This document shows positions 50,502-59,018 of a stretch of 64,000 nt of DNA, piece by piece. The stretch is from Desulfurivibrio sp044068625. GTDB taxonomy: Bacteria > Desulfobacterota > Desulfobulbia > Desulfobulbales > Desulfurivibrionaceae. Numbering within the stretch: position 1 is the first letter of the stretch; the number at the start of each line of letters is the position of its first letter. Both the position numbers and the translations under genes were made by a program. The notes beneath the pieces are model-generated. The model saw only the letters and a program-made list of their open reading frames with translations, was not told where the DNA came from and ran no database searches. The DNA lies in the NCBI RefSeq assembly GCF_044068625.1, contig NZ_JBIPKH010000004.1, forward strand, positions 110,205-174,204, written 5' to 3'.

Positions 50502-50732
50502 ATGGCTTTAAGTAACGATGAACTGAAAGAGAAAATTCTGGAAAAGTCGCTGAAAAGTCCCAAGGGTCAGCTTTATGTAAAGGACTTTTACGCCTGTGAT
50601 CCCGAGGCCAAGCCCCGGGCGGTGAAAAACGCGGCCAATGACCTGGTGAAGGAGGGCAAGATGGTTTTCTGGTCCTCCGGTAGTACCACCATGTACGCGC
50701 ACAAAGATCGGGCCAAGGAAGGCGATAAGTAG
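50502..50732 (+). CDS. dsrD: DsrD, winged-helix activator of sulfite reductase
   Basis: The 76-residue protein (LNDELKEKILE... KGQLYVKDFYACDPEAKPRAVKNAANDLVKEGKMVFWSSG, in part) is a winged-helix DsrD. Known DsrD is an allosteric activator of DsrAB and is typical of organisms with the reductive bacterial type of Dsr; it is usually absent from reverse-Dsr sulfur oxidisers. It sits 23 bases after dsrB with a GGAG site and is followed by a strong terminator. Confidence 0.96.
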   Translation: MALSNDELKEKILEKSLKSPKGQLYVKDFYACDPEAKPRAVKNAANDLVKEGKMVFWSSGSTTMYAHKDRAKEGDK

Positions 50733-50756
50733 TAGAACGTCGTCAGCCTTATCTCT

Positions 50757-50790
50757 AAACCGGGCCAGCGTTTGCTGGCCCGGTTTTTTT
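50757..50790 (+). terminator. Rho-independent terminator of dsrABD
   Basis: aaaccgggccagc and gctggcccggttt form a 13-bp stem with a GTTT loop, followed by a run of T. It starts 25 bases after the dsrD stop and separates the operon from prfC. Confidence 0.95.
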
Positions 50791-50833
50791 GTTATGCCTT
50801 GAAACGTAGAACAAAGAACCAAGGGGAATTAAA

Positions 50834-52426
50834 TTGTCCAACCAGTTGTTAAAAGAGATTGCCAGGCGGCGGACTTTTGGCATTATCAGCCATCCCGACG
50901 CCGGCAAGACCACCCTGACCGAGAAATTACTGCTTTTTGGCGGAGCGATTCAGTTGGCGGGTTCCGTCAAGGCCCGCAAGGCCTCCAGTCATGCCTTAAG
51001 CGATTGGATGGCCATTGAGAAAGAGCGGGGTATTTCGGTGACCTCCTCGGTGATGCAGTTTGATTACCGGGATTACACCGTCAACCTGCTGGACACTCCC
51101 GGCCATCAGGATTTTTCCGAGGATACCTATCGGGTACTGACCGCGGTTGACAGTGCTTTAATGGTGATCGATCACGCCAAAGGGGTGGAGCCCCAAACCG
51201 AGAAGCTGATGGAGGTCTGCCGGATGCGTAATACGCCGGTGATCACCTTTATCAACAAGCTGGATCGGGAGGGAATGGATCCCCTGGAGATTCTGGCCCA
51301 GATCGAGGATAAACTGCAGATTGAGTGCGTGCCGCTATCCTGGCCCATCGGGATGGGTAAGCAGTTCAAGGGGGTTTACAACATCTACCGGGGCACTCTC
51401 CATCTCTTCAGTCCGGGGCGCGATACCCAGCCGGACCAAGAAGGGGTGACGATCAAGGATTTGGCCGATCCCCGGCTGGATGAGCTGCTGGGGTCGGCGG
51501 CCGACAAGCTGCGGCTGGATCTGGAACTGCTGGCCGGCGCGGCCAACCCCTACGATCATCAGGAATTCCTCAAGGCCAGTCAAACCCCGGTTTTCTTTGG
51601 CAGCGCCATCAATAACTTCGGGGTCCAGGAGCTGTTGGACGCCTTTGTCGAGTTGGCCCCCGCCCCCGGATGCCGGCCGGCGGCTCCGCGTTCTGTCTGC
51701 CCGGAAGAGGAGGATTTCTCCGGTTTCACCTTTAAGATTCAGGCCAACATGAATCCGGCCCACCGGGACCGGATCGCCTTTTTTCGGATCTGTTCCGGGC
51801 GCTTCACTCGGGGGATGAAGGTGCGCCATATGCGGCTGGGCAAGGAGGTGGTCTTGAGCAACGCCACCATCTTCATGGCCCAGGACCGAACCAATGTCGA
51901 GGAGGCCTGGCCCGGCGACATTATCGGCATTCACAACCACGGCACCATCAAGATCGGTGATACCTTCACCACCGCCAAGGAGGATGTCCGGTTCAGCGGA
52001 GTGCCCAATTTCGCCCCGGAACATTTCCGCCGGGTGATCCTCAAGACTCCCCTCAAGGGCAAGCAGTTGAGCAAGGGGTTGGTTCAGTTGGCGGAGGAGG
52101 GGGCTATTCAGGTGTTTCGCCCCCTGCAGGGCCCCGATTTTATTCTGGGGGCGGTGGGGGTGTTGCAGTTTGAGGTAACGGTGGCCAGGCTGCGGGCGGA
52201 GTACGGGGTTGATGCCCTCTATGAGCCGGTACCCTTCGGGGCCGCGCGCTGGATCGCCTGTGACGACCGGCGCAAGCTGGAGGAGTTTAAGGCCAGAAAC
52301 CAGGCCAACCTGGCCCTGGACGCCGAAGAGCACCTGGCCTTTCTCAGCGAAAGCCCCTGGATGCTCTCCCGGACCATGGAGCTCTATCCCCAGATCACCT
52401 TCCTCAAAACCCGCGAGCACGGTTAG
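50834..52426 (+). CDS. prfC: peptide chain release factor 3
   Basis: RF3 is a GTPase that removes RF1/RF2 after peptide release. The G-domain has SHPDAGKTTL (Lys25), SSVMQFDYRDYTVNLLDTPGHQDFSEDTYR (in part), and FINKLDREGMDP. Downstream are the RF3-specific ANMNPAHRDRIAFFRICSGRF and VGVLQFEVTVARLRAEYGV. Length (530) is typical. The start codon is TTG at 50834 behind AAGGGG. The 3' end overlaps the convergent prmA-like gene by 23 bases. Confidence 0.96.
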   Translation: MSNQLLKEIARRRTFGIISHPDAGKTTLTEKLLLFGGAIQLAGSVKARKASSHALSDWMAIEKERGISVTSSVMQFDYRDYTVNLLDTPGHQDFSEDTYRVLTAVDSALMVIDHAKGVEPQTEKLMEVCRMRNTPVITFINKLDREGMDPLEILAQIEDKLQIECVPLSWPIGMGKQFKGVYNIYRGTLHLFSPGRDTQPDQEGVTIKDLADPRLDELLGSAADKLRLDLELLAGAANPYDHQEFLKASQTPVFFGSAINNFGVQELLDAFVELAPAPGCRPAAPRSVCPEEEDFSGFTFKIQANMNPAHRDRIAFFRICSGRFTRGMKVRHMRLGKEVVLSNATIFMAQDRTNVEEAWPGDIIGIHNHGTIKIGDTFTTAKEDVRFSGVPNFAPEHFRRVILKTPLKGKQLSKGLVQLAEEGAIQVFRPLQGPDFILGAVGVLQFEVTVARLRAEYGVDALYEPVPFGAARWIACDDRRKLEEFKARNQANLALDAEEHLAFLSESPWMLSRTMELYPQITFLKTREHG

Positions 52427-53231
52427 CGAGGACCCAGACGCACCAGCGATCGCGGGAGTTGCGCTCGAGAAAACGGAGCTGGCTGCCGGGCACGGCCGCC
52501 AGCAGTTTCTCCTCCATGGGAGAGATAAAACCGGCCAGGATATGGAACCGGGCCTGCCAGAAGGCCTCCCGGGCGAATAGCTCGGCCATCAGGCCCTGGT
52601 AGAGATTGGCGATCACCAGGTCGAAACCGTCGGTGTCCGGGCACTTCTGCCGCAGGTCGGCCTGCCGGATCGTAACCAGTTTTTCGACCCCATTACGCGC
52701 GCAGTTGGCTTGGGCCACCTTGCAGGCCAGGGGGTTGTGATCGATCCCCACCACCCGCTCCACTCCCCGCCGGGCCGCGGCGATGGCCAGCAAGCCGGTG
52801 CCGCAGCCCAGGTCAAGGGCCGATGCGATGTTACTCTCCGGGGCGGCCAGGTATTTAAGCAGCATCTCCAGACAGAGCCGGGTGCTGGGGTGAAAGCCGC
52901 TGCCGAAGATCACGCTGGGATCGAGTTTGATCTCCGCCTGTTGCGCCGCCCAGACGGGGGCCACGGTCAAGCCGGCCACCGTGAAGGGGGCGATCTCTCG
53001 GCCCGCCTCCCACTCGTCGTAGGTCAGGTCGGCCTGGTAGATCAGGCCGGCCCCGGTCCGGCGGCAGAGTTCCTCGATCAGCCGCTCCTTGGGCCGGTGG
53101 AAAAAGAGGACCGCACTCTCATCTTCCAGCCAAACTCCGATCAGATCAGGATCATCAAGCTCCGGCAGTTCGGGCAGGTCGAGATGATAGGTGTAGAGCC
53201 GGTCGTAAGCGGTATAAGGCGGTTGCAGCAT
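52404..53231 (-). CDS. prmA: ribosomal protein L11 methyltransferase-like protein PrmA
   Basis: The Rossmann methyltransferase domain has IFGSGFHPSTRLCLEML (PrmA-specific, equal to ..GTG.HPTT..cL..L), ALDLGCGTGLLAIAAARRG (AdoMet site), VVGIDHNPLACKVAQANCARNG and VIANLYQGLMAEL where N-I/L-x-x is usual in PrmA. The N-terminal ~110 residues are shorter and divergent relative to the L11-binding domain. It trimethylates L11 in characterised bacteria. At 275 residues it is slightly short of E. coli PrmA (293). The distant paralogue class of general methyltransferases remains possible. Confidence 0.8.
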   Translation of the reverse strand: MLQPPYTAYDRLYTYHLDLPELPELDDPDLIGVWLEDESAVLFFHRPKERLIEELCRRTGAGLIYQADLTYDEWEAGREIAPFTVAGLTVAPVWAAQQAEIKLDPSVIFGSGFHPSTRLCLEMLLKYLAAPESNIASALDLGCGTGLLAIAAARRGVERVVGIDHNPLACKVAQANCARNGVEKLVTIRQADLRQKCPDTDGFDLVIANLYQGLMAELFAREAFWQARFHILAGFISPMEEKLLAAVPGSQLRFLERNSRDRWCVWVLANRARGF

Positions 53232-53239
53232 TTTATTCC

Positions 53240-55024
53240 TCAGGGTTGGAATTGGAGTTTTACCGTGGCGCAGGGGGTGTCATCCGCGGTCGGGTCCCGC
53301 CGGAGGGAGGGGGGCGGGGTAAGCAGGCGGTTGGCGGCGGAGGGCGGTGGCGAAGGCGCGCTGCCATTTTCCACGCCCAGGGCCACGGCCAGCCGGCGAC
53401 GCACCACCTGCTGGCGGGCGGCGGCCAGCTCGAGCAACTCCCTTTCCCCGATCGTAACGTTTTCCGGGCGCAAGCCGGCGAGCTGTTGAGCGGTGACCGT
53501 GATCTCACCGCCGGCCGCCATCTCCCGGGCCAGGGTGGTCACCGCCTGGCGCCGCTGTTCGGTGATCAGTTTCTGCTCTCTGAGTCGCAAGGCCTCCTGG
53601 TCGCAGGCAAAACCGGCCCAGCCCGTTATTTCCACCCGGAGCAGAGGGTAATCGCCCAGGGCGGCCGCCAGCAGGTCCAGCCCCCGCCCGGCCTCCCGGC
53701 TCAACTCGGCGCTGCCGGGGGTAAAATCGATCTGTTTTACCAGGTGGGGATGGTTGGCGGCCAGCAAGGTCTGGGGGTTGCTGGCCGCCTGTTGCCGCAT
53801 TTGGTCCAGAGCGGCGGCCAGCTCACGCAGGTAGGGGGAGTTTTGGTGGTTGCTCTCAATCTTCAGGGGCAGGTGAAGCTTGAGGTTGCCGTTCCGATCG
53901 GTGAGCAGGGCCTGCAGCAGTTGCCAGCTTCCCGTTGCACGAGGACTTGCCGGTTGTTGCCCCAGGCGCAGCTCCCCGATCTCCAGCCATTGGTCGATCT
54001 TCAGTTCTCTTGCCGAATCCCGGAGAAAGTGGGCCCGCATGGTCAGGACGCCACCGTCGATCTCCTGGGCCAGCAGGGGGTGCAGGTAGGCGGCGAAAGC
54101 GATCAGCGGCAACCCTTGGAGGGAGAGTTGGAGATCTGTGGGGGCGACCGGATCTGCCGAACCCAGGGCCAGCAGGCCTTGCAGGCCGATGGCGGCCCCC
54201 CCCGGCCCGGCGGCCTGGAGGGAGATCTCCAGGGTGGTCGGTCGCCCCTTTTTCGGGCCAAGCTGCCAGCCGCCGCTGATCTCCCGTGCCTCTTCCTGAA
54301 AAACTCCACGCCTTGCCCCCGGTTGAGAGGGAAGGGAAAAGCCCTGGTCGGTGTAGATCAAGCGGCCGTTGCCGATGGTCAGCTCCCCGGGCAACAGTCG
54401 ATCGCCGCTGGTGGTTGCCAACCAGGGCAAATTATAGTTGCCTGCTTCATCGCGCGCCAGATGGAGAAAAGGTTGTTCCAAGTGCAACTCCTTGAAAAGC
54501 TGGCCGGAGCGAAACAGGGCGGTGGGACGGAGGCTGACCCGCAGGGTGCGAAAGGAGAGCAGGGGGTCCACCCGGTCATGGGGGTCGGAGAGTCGGGGGC
54601 CGACAATGCCGTTGTGCAGGGTCAGAACCATGGTCAACGGTCGCCACTCCGCCCGGGCAATGGTCACGGAGCGGCCCGAATTTTTACTCCAGTAATCGGC
54701 CAGCAGGCGGGGCAGGAAAAGGGAGACGAAAAGCTGGGACAACAGCAGGTAGCCAACCAGCAGGCCGATTCCCGCCAGCACGGTCGGCCAGGGTCGCAGG
54801 GGAAGAGCATACTTGGCGCGGCGCCTGGGTCCACCGGATTTCAGGCTCGGCGATCTTCCCTGCTCATCCGGGCTGGAATCGCCTCTAAGGGGAGGGGTTG
54901 CGGGTTGTTCCTTTGCTGCCTCCGGTTCCGGCTGGGTGGGGGGAAGATCCCCTTCGGCAATGGGGATGGCCCCGATATCGAAGGGGGAGTGGGGCCGGCT
55001 GGGATCAATAATTTTATCGTTCAT
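53240..55024 (-). CDS. AsmA-like / DUF748 envelope protein with OmpA-like C-terminus
   Basis: After a Pro-rich cytoplasmic N-terminus (~80 residues) there is one membrane segment (about 85-107, TVLAGIGLLVGYLLLSQLFV). A DUF748/AsmA-type region follows (ITIARAEWRPLTMVLTLHNGIVG-like, with TLRVSLRPTALFRSGQLFKELHLEQPFLHL in part). The C-terminus has an OmpA-like peptidoglycan-binding pattern, IDFTPGSAELSREAGRGLDLLA, VEITGWAGFACDQEALRLRE. AsmA relatives act in outer-membrane lipid homeostasis. I chose ATG 55024 (MNDKIIDP); the frame is open upstream to 55252 but overlaps the plsC start. The Shine-Dalgarno sequence is weak. Confidence 0.78.
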   Translation of the reverse strand: MNDKIIDPSRPHSPFDIGAIPIAEGDLPPTQPEPEAAKEQPATPPLRGDSSPDEQGRSPSLKSGGPRRRAKYALPLRPWPTVLAGIGLLVGYLLLSQLFVSLFLPRLLADYWSKNSGRSVTIARAEWRPLTMVLTLHNGIVGPRLSDPHDRVDPLLSFRTLRVSLRPTALFRSGQLFKELHLEQPFLHLARDEAGNYNLPWLATTSGDRLLPGELTIGNGRLIYTDQGFSLPSQPGARRGVFQEEAREISGGWQLGPKKGRPTTLEISLQAAGPGGAAIGLQGLLALGSADPVAPTDLQLSLQGLPLIAFAAYLHPLLAQEIDGGVLTMRAHFLRDSARELKIDQWLEIGELRLGQQPASPRATGSWQLLQALLTDRNGNLKLHLPLKIESNHQNSPYLRELAAALDQMRQQAASNPQTLLAANHPHLVKQIDFTPGSAELSREAGRGLDLLAAALGDYPLLRVEITGWAGFACDQEALRLREQKLITEQRRQAVTTLAREMAAGGEITVTAQQLAGLRPENVTIGERELLELAAARQQVVRRRLAVALGVENGSAPSPPPSAANRLLTPPPSLRRDPTADDTPCATVKLQFQP

Positions 55025-55181
55025 AATCCGGGAAGAGAGAAGCGCCGAACAGGCTCGCGTGCTATAGTGCGCAGCCGTTCTCCTTGCTGAAAATGCCACC
55101 CAGGGGATCGCGGCTGGTCGAGTCTGGTATCTTACCCAGCTTGCTGGCCCCTGGCAACAGGGGAAAAACCGGAGATAATTT

Positions 55182-55916
55182 ATGGGGTATTTACGGGAGT
55201 TGGAAATATTTTTCCGGGGTGGGCTGGCCCTGGTGCTGATCCCTCTGCTCACCGGCCTGATCAGCCTGATCGCCCTGCTGCTGGTTTTCCTGGCCGGCTG
55301 GTCCGGGGAACGCCTGCAATTTCTGCCCCGCTGGTGGGGCCGGCTGATCTGCCGACTGGTTGGGGTTAGGGTGGAGATCGACGGTCTGGAACGGCTGGAT
55401 CGGAGCCGGCCCTATATTTTCGCGGCCAATCACCAGAGCCAGTTTGATATCTTTGTGGTTCAAGGCCATCTCGGTTTTGACTTTCGCTGGCTGGCCAAGA
55501 AGGAACTCTTCGCGATTCCGGTGTTTGGCGCGGCAATGCGGCGGGCGGGCTATATTCCGGTGGATCGCAGCCATGGCCGCCGGGCTCTGGCCAGCCTCAA
55601 CGAAGCGGCCGAGCGGATCGCCGCCGGGACTTCGGTGATCATCTTCCCCGAGGGCACCCGCAGTCCCGATGGCAGGTTGCAATCCTTCAAGGCCGGGGCC
55701 ATGGTCCTGGCCATCAAGGCCGGAGTGGAGGTGGTGCCCATGGCGATCTCCGGCACCCATGAGATTATGCCCAAGGGCCGCCTGCTGGCCCGGCCCGGCC
55801 TGGTAACCATCCGGCTGGGAGAGCCCATCGACATAAGCGCCTATAACCTGAAGCAGAAGCAGGAGCTGGCCGAACTGCTGGAGAGCCGGGTGCGGGCACT
55901 GTTAGCGGTCCCATGA
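55182..55916 (+). CDS. plsC: 1-acyl-sn-glycerol-3-phosphate acyltransferase
   Basis: PlsC makes phosphatidic acid from lysophosphatidic acid at the inner membrane. The hydrophobic N-terminus (LVLIPLLTGLISLIALLLVF) is followed by the acyltransferase motifs NHQSQFD (HX4D), GAAMRRAGYIPVDRS, IFPEGTRSPDG and VVPMAISGTHEIM. Length 244 is normal. It starts divergently from the DUF748-type gene and ends with a 15-base overlap into the convergent LD-carboxypeptidase gene. Confidence 0.93.
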   Translation: MGYLRELEIFFRGGLALVLIPLLTGLISLIALLLVFLAGWSGERLQFLPRWWGRLICRLVGVRVEIDGLERLDRSRPYIFAANHQSQFDIFVVQGHLGFDFRWLAKKELFAIPVFGAAMRRAGYIPVDRSHGRRALASLNEAAERIAAGTSVIIFPEGTRSPDGRLQSFKAGAMVLAIKAGVEVVPMAISGTHEIMPKGRLLARPGLVTIRLGEPIDISAYNLKQKQELAELLESRVRALLAVP

Positions 55917-56816
55917 GAGGGTGCGCTCCCCGCTGTCCAGGGTGGCCATGGCCCCCAGGGGCAGGGTCAGGTTCCGTCGGCCGTGACCGGCGGGAAAGTT
56001 GGCCCAGATGGGAATATTGGCCCCGGCGGTGAGCTCCAGGGCGCGCTGCCAGACCTCTTCAACAGCTCCACAATCCGCGAATTCCCCCAGGATGATGGCC
56101 GCCACCCGCTCCAGCCAACCGGCCAGGGCCAGATGGGTCAGGGCCCGATCCAGGCGGTAAGGGGCCTCCCCCACATCTTCCAGCAGCAAAATCGCTCCAT
56201 CCAGCAAGGGCTCCCAACCGCTGCCCGGCAGGTGACTCAGGCAGGTGAGGTTGCCGCCGATCAACGGGCCCCGGGCTCGGCCAAAGCGTAAAATCTCCAG
56301 ACCGGCGGGCCGGACGATTGCCGGCCAGTTGCCGCCCAGGGCCTGGAAGAAGTTGTGCAGCGTATCCCGGTCACTGGTCACCAGGGTGTTGAGCATGGGG
56401 CCATGCAGGGTGATGAGATCGGTGCGGCGTTGGAAGGCGGTGTGAAGTATGGTAAGATCGGAAAAACCGATCAGCAACTTGCGCTGCTCGGCCAGCAGCT
56501 CCCAGTCCAGCAGGTTGAGCAGGCGCAGGCAGCCGTAACCACCCCGCAGGGCCAGCAGGGCCTTGACCTCGGGGTCGCGCCAGAGATCGTGCAGCTCGGC
56601 GACCCGCTCCCGGTCATCTCCGGCCAGGTAACCCCGGCGGCGTTCGGTCAGGCCGGTTTGCAGGCGGGTTTTAAAGCCCGCCTCGCGCAGCAGGCCCAGG
56701 CCCGCCGCGGCGTTTTGGCCGCCGTCATTGACCGGACCAGCCGGGGCGAAGATTCCGATGGTGTCCCCCGGCTTGAGGGGGGGCGGGAGGAGGCGCCGTT
56801 CAATGGTTGCGTTCAT
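55902..56816 (-). CDS. LD-carboxypeptidase (S66 family)
   Basis: S66 enzymes cut the terminal D-Ala from murein tetrapeptides during recycling. The sequence has PLKPGDTIGIFAPAGPV, ALLALRGGYGCLRLLNLLDW, the nucleophile Ser in LIGFSDLTILH, ALHGP-type LITLHGPM, the acidic residue in LLLEDVGEAPYRLDRAL, and the catalytic His in NFPAGHGRRN. All three triad positions appear present. Its start overlaps the coaX 3' end by 17 bases, suggesting coupling in a coaX-ldcA unit. Confidence 0.93.
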   Translation of the reverse strand: MNATIERRLLPPPLKPGDTIGIFAPAGPVNDGGQNAAAGLGLLREAGFKTRLQTGLTERRRGYLAGDDRERVAELHDLWRDPEVKALLALRGGYGCLRLLNLLDWELLAEQRKLLIGFSDLTILHTAFQRRTDLITLHGPMLNTLVTSDRDTLHNFFQALGGNWPAIVRPAGLEILRFGRARGPLIGGNLTCLSHLPGSGWEPLLDGAILLLEDVGEAPYRLDRALTHLALAGWLERVAAIILGEFADCGAVEEVWQRALELTAGANIPIWANFPAGHGRRNLTLPLGAMATLDSGERTLSWDR

Positions 56817-57582
56817 AAATCAGCCGCAGACCATTGAGGGTGAGCAGGGGATCGACCTCTTCGATCACCGGGGCGTAGGGGGCGATCAGCTCGGCCATGC
56901 CGCCGGTGGCGATCACTTTGGGTTTTTCCGGCGCCATCTGGGCCTGGATTCGCCGCACCAGGCCCTCGATCATGCCGGCGTAACCGTAGAGGATGCCGGC
57001 GCGGATCGCCTCCACGGTATTGCGGCCGATGGGTTGCCGGGGCGGGGTGGCGATATCCACCCGGGGCAGTTTGGCGGTCCGCTGGTTCAAGGCGTCCAGC
57101 GAGATGGCCACGCCGGGGGTGATGGTGCCGCCCAGGTATTCCCCGGCCGCGGAAACGCAATCCAGGGTGATGGCGGTGCCGAAATCAACGATAATCAGGG
57201 GGCAATGGTAGAGCTGATAGGCTGCGGCCGCGTTGACCAGCCGATCGGCCCCCACTTCGGCCGGATGATCGGTGGCCACCCGGATGCCGCTCTCCAGTTG
57301 GTTGTCGACCACCATGGGCTTGATCCCCACCTCCAGTCCCAGATACTTGCCGGTAAAGGAGCTCCAGGTGGTGGCCATGGGCGGCACCACACTGGCGATG
57401 ATCACCCCGCTGACCTGGCCCAGGGTGGCGTTTTCCATGGCGAACAGTACGTGGAGCCGGGCGGCCAGTTCATCCACCGTGACTCCCCGGTTGGTGCCCA
57501 GGCGCCACTGGCAGCGGAGACGGGGGCCGTCGAAGAGGCCGATGACGGTGTGGGAGTTGCCCACGTCGATGGCGAGCAGCAT
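56800..57582 (-). CDS. coaX: type III pantothenate kinase
   Basis: CoaX phosphorylates pantothenate, the first step of coenzyme A synthesis. The sequence begins MLLAIDVGNSHTVIGLFDG (phosphate-binding motif), and has GADRLVNAAAAYQLY, LIIVDFGTAITLDCVSAAGEYLGGTITPG (in part) and ATGGMAELIAPY, diagnostic of the ASKHA-fold type III enzyme. Length (260) is right. GGAG precedes the ATG. Relevant context: CoA thiol chemistry is also implied by the CoA-disulfide-reductase-type protein at 45989. Confidence 0.96.
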   Translation of the reverse strand: MLLAIDVGNSHTVIGLFDGPRLRCQWRLGTNRGVTVDELAARLHVLFAMENATLGQVSGVIIASVVPPMATTWSSFTGKYLGLEVGIKPMVVDNQLESGIRVATDHPAEVGADRLVNAAAAYQLYHCPLIIVDFGTAITLDCVSAAGEYLGGTITPGVAISLDALNQRTAKLPRVDIATPPRQPIGRNTVEAIRAGILYGYAGMIEGLVRRIQAQMAPEKPKVIATGGMAELIAPYAPVIEEVDPLLTLNGLRLIYERNH

Positions 57583-57811
57583 GGAGGCTCTCCTTGCCTT
57601 GCGGGTTGGATTGATTGTTGCGGTTAGTAAGGCTTACGACTGTAACAGATGAAAAAGCCGCTTGTCCAGCATGTCGCTGCGGCGGATAATTATGGTCGAC
57701 GTCGCCAAAAGCCGCGACGACGACGGGAAACGCTTTGTAACTTGTTGTTTCGGCATTACCGGCCAACATATTTGGCGGGTTTTTGCGGGATCATCGTTAT
57801 TGGGAGGTGAA

Positions 57812-58132
57812 ATGATGGAGTATATTCAGATTATGACCACCGTGGGCACCAGGGAAGATGCCGAACGGATCGCCAGAACCCTGCTGGAGGAACACCAGGC
57901 CGCCTGTGTCCAGATCGTTGGGCCGATCACCAGCATGTACCGCTGGGAGGGCAGTGTCGAACGAACGGAGGAGTATCAGTGTCAGATTAAAAGCCGGGCC
58001 GATCATTTTTCCCAGGTGGAGGAGAGTATCGTCCGGATTCACCCCTATGATGTGCCGGAGGTGGTGGCCATTCCCATGCCATCCTGCGGCGGGGCCTACG
58101 AACAGTGGTTGCGGTCCGAACTGCAGGGTTAG
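57812..58132 (+). CDS. cutA: divalent-cation tolerance protein CutA
   Basis: The 106-residue protein has YIQIMTTVGTREDAERIARTLLEEHQAACVQI (in part), SMYRWEGSVERTEEYQCQIKS and IHPYDVPEVVAIPM, the CutA1 signature with the conserved ...YRW.G...........K and HPYe.PE. It forms a trimer like PII proteins; the metal-tolerance role is loosely supported. ATG 57812 or 57815 follows GGGAGGTGA; a longer frame from 57662 is not coding. One base after its stop begins the next gene. Confidence 0.93.
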   Translation: MMEYIQIMTTVGTREDAERIARTLLEEHQAACVQIVGPITSMYRWEGSVERTEEYQCQIKSRADHFSQVEESIVRIHPYDVPEVVAIPMPSCGGAYEQWLRSELQG

Positions 58133-58133
58133 A

Positions 58134-58343
58134 ATGAGCGAGAATAGCTCGGCCAACCCGCCCCGCCGGCGCCGGCGGCGGCAAGGATTCACCTGTCACT
58201 GCTGCGGGCGGGGTTTACCCTTTTGCTGGAACTGCCCCTGTGGTTTCGAGATCTGTGACGAGTGCTTCAAGGAAAACCGCTGGGGGCTGAGCAACGGTCC
58301 CACCTGGGTCTGCCCCGATTGCGGCCGGATCAGGATGATGTAG
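58134..58343 (+). CDS. small Cys-rich putative zinc-ribbon protein
   Basis: This 69-residue protein has eight to nine cysteines in ribbon-like pairs: HCCGRGLPFCWNCPCGFEICDECF and WVCPDCGRIRMM (in parts). The N-terminus is strongly basic (PPRRRRRRQGF), suggesting nucleic-acid contact. It starts one base after the cutA stop and so is translationally coupled to it. I recall similar short proteins in sulfate reducers, but no function. High cysteine density argues it is a real gene rather than chance. Confidence 0.75.
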   Translation: MSENSSANPPRRRRRRQGFTCHCCGRGLPFCWNCPCGFEICDECFKENRWGLSNGPTWVCPDCGRIRMM

Positions 58344-58442
58344 GGGGAGCGCCGGCTGCGGCCGGATTCCCGCTTGACAACCGCTTAGGCAATGGGGAAG
58401 AGTGTAAGCGAGTTGCCCTCTCATAACCAGTTGGAGGTCATT

Positions 58443-59018
58443 ATGAGCCTGTTTGCACGTTGTTACGCGTCTGTTTGTTGGTCCTTGGCTTTGTTGATGG
58501 CAGCCTCGCTGCTGGTTGGCTGCGCCAGCCGGACCGTGGTGGAGAGCGACCTGCGGATCAAGGGGGCTCCCGACTGGGTGAATCGGGGCTCCCAGGCCCT
58601 TAATGACCGCGATGGTCGGCTGTTCCATGGCGTGGGTTCAGCCCCGGCCATGGGGGATCTCTCGCTGCAGACCTCGGTTGCCGATGATCGGGCCCGGGCC
58701 GAGCTGGCTCGGATCCTCTCCTCCTATCTGCAGATCGTCTCCCGGGAGTATCTGGTGGCCGGTGGCGGTGGGGCCAGCGAGCAGGCCTTATCGCGTCAGA
58801 TCGAAAACGTCACCCGGGTCAACTTGAGTGGGGCCCGGATCATCGGGCGGTGGCGGGATCGGCGCACCGAGACCGTTTATGCCCTGGCCGAGCTGGATAT
58901 GCAGCAGGTCAAATCCACCGTGGCCATGGTTAAGGAGATGGACGAAGGGTTGAAAATTCACGTCGGTCGCCACGCCGATAATATCTTTGATCGCATGGTG
59001 GAAGGAGATTTGCAATGA
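58443..59018 (+). CDS. LPP20-family lipoprotein
   Basis: The signal peptide ends in the lipobox LLVGC (Cys about 27), so the mature protein should be lipid-anchored. The body has PDWVNRGSQAL, LFHGVGSAPAMGDLSLQTSVADDRARAELARIL (in part) and a C-terminal YALAELDMQQV, the LPP20 pattern. GGAGG precedes ATG 58443. The 3' end overlaps lpoB by four bases, so these are coupled. LPP20-type proteins commonly accompany LpoB; a direct role is unknown. Confidence 0.85.
   Translation: MSLFARCYASVCWSLALLMAASLLVGCASRTVVESDLRIKGAPDWVNRGSQALNDRDGRLFHGVGSAPAMGDLSLQTSVADDRARAELARILSSYLQIVSREYLVAGGGGASEQALSRQIENVTRVNLSGARIIGRWRDRRTETVYALAELDMQQVKSTVAMVKEMDEGLKIHVGRHADNIFDRMVEGDLQ

Noticed and set aside
58374..58410. 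sigma-70 promoter (TTGACA) before the LpoB cluster
   Set aside because: The -35 is perfect, but no acceptable -10 lies 16-18 bases downstream.
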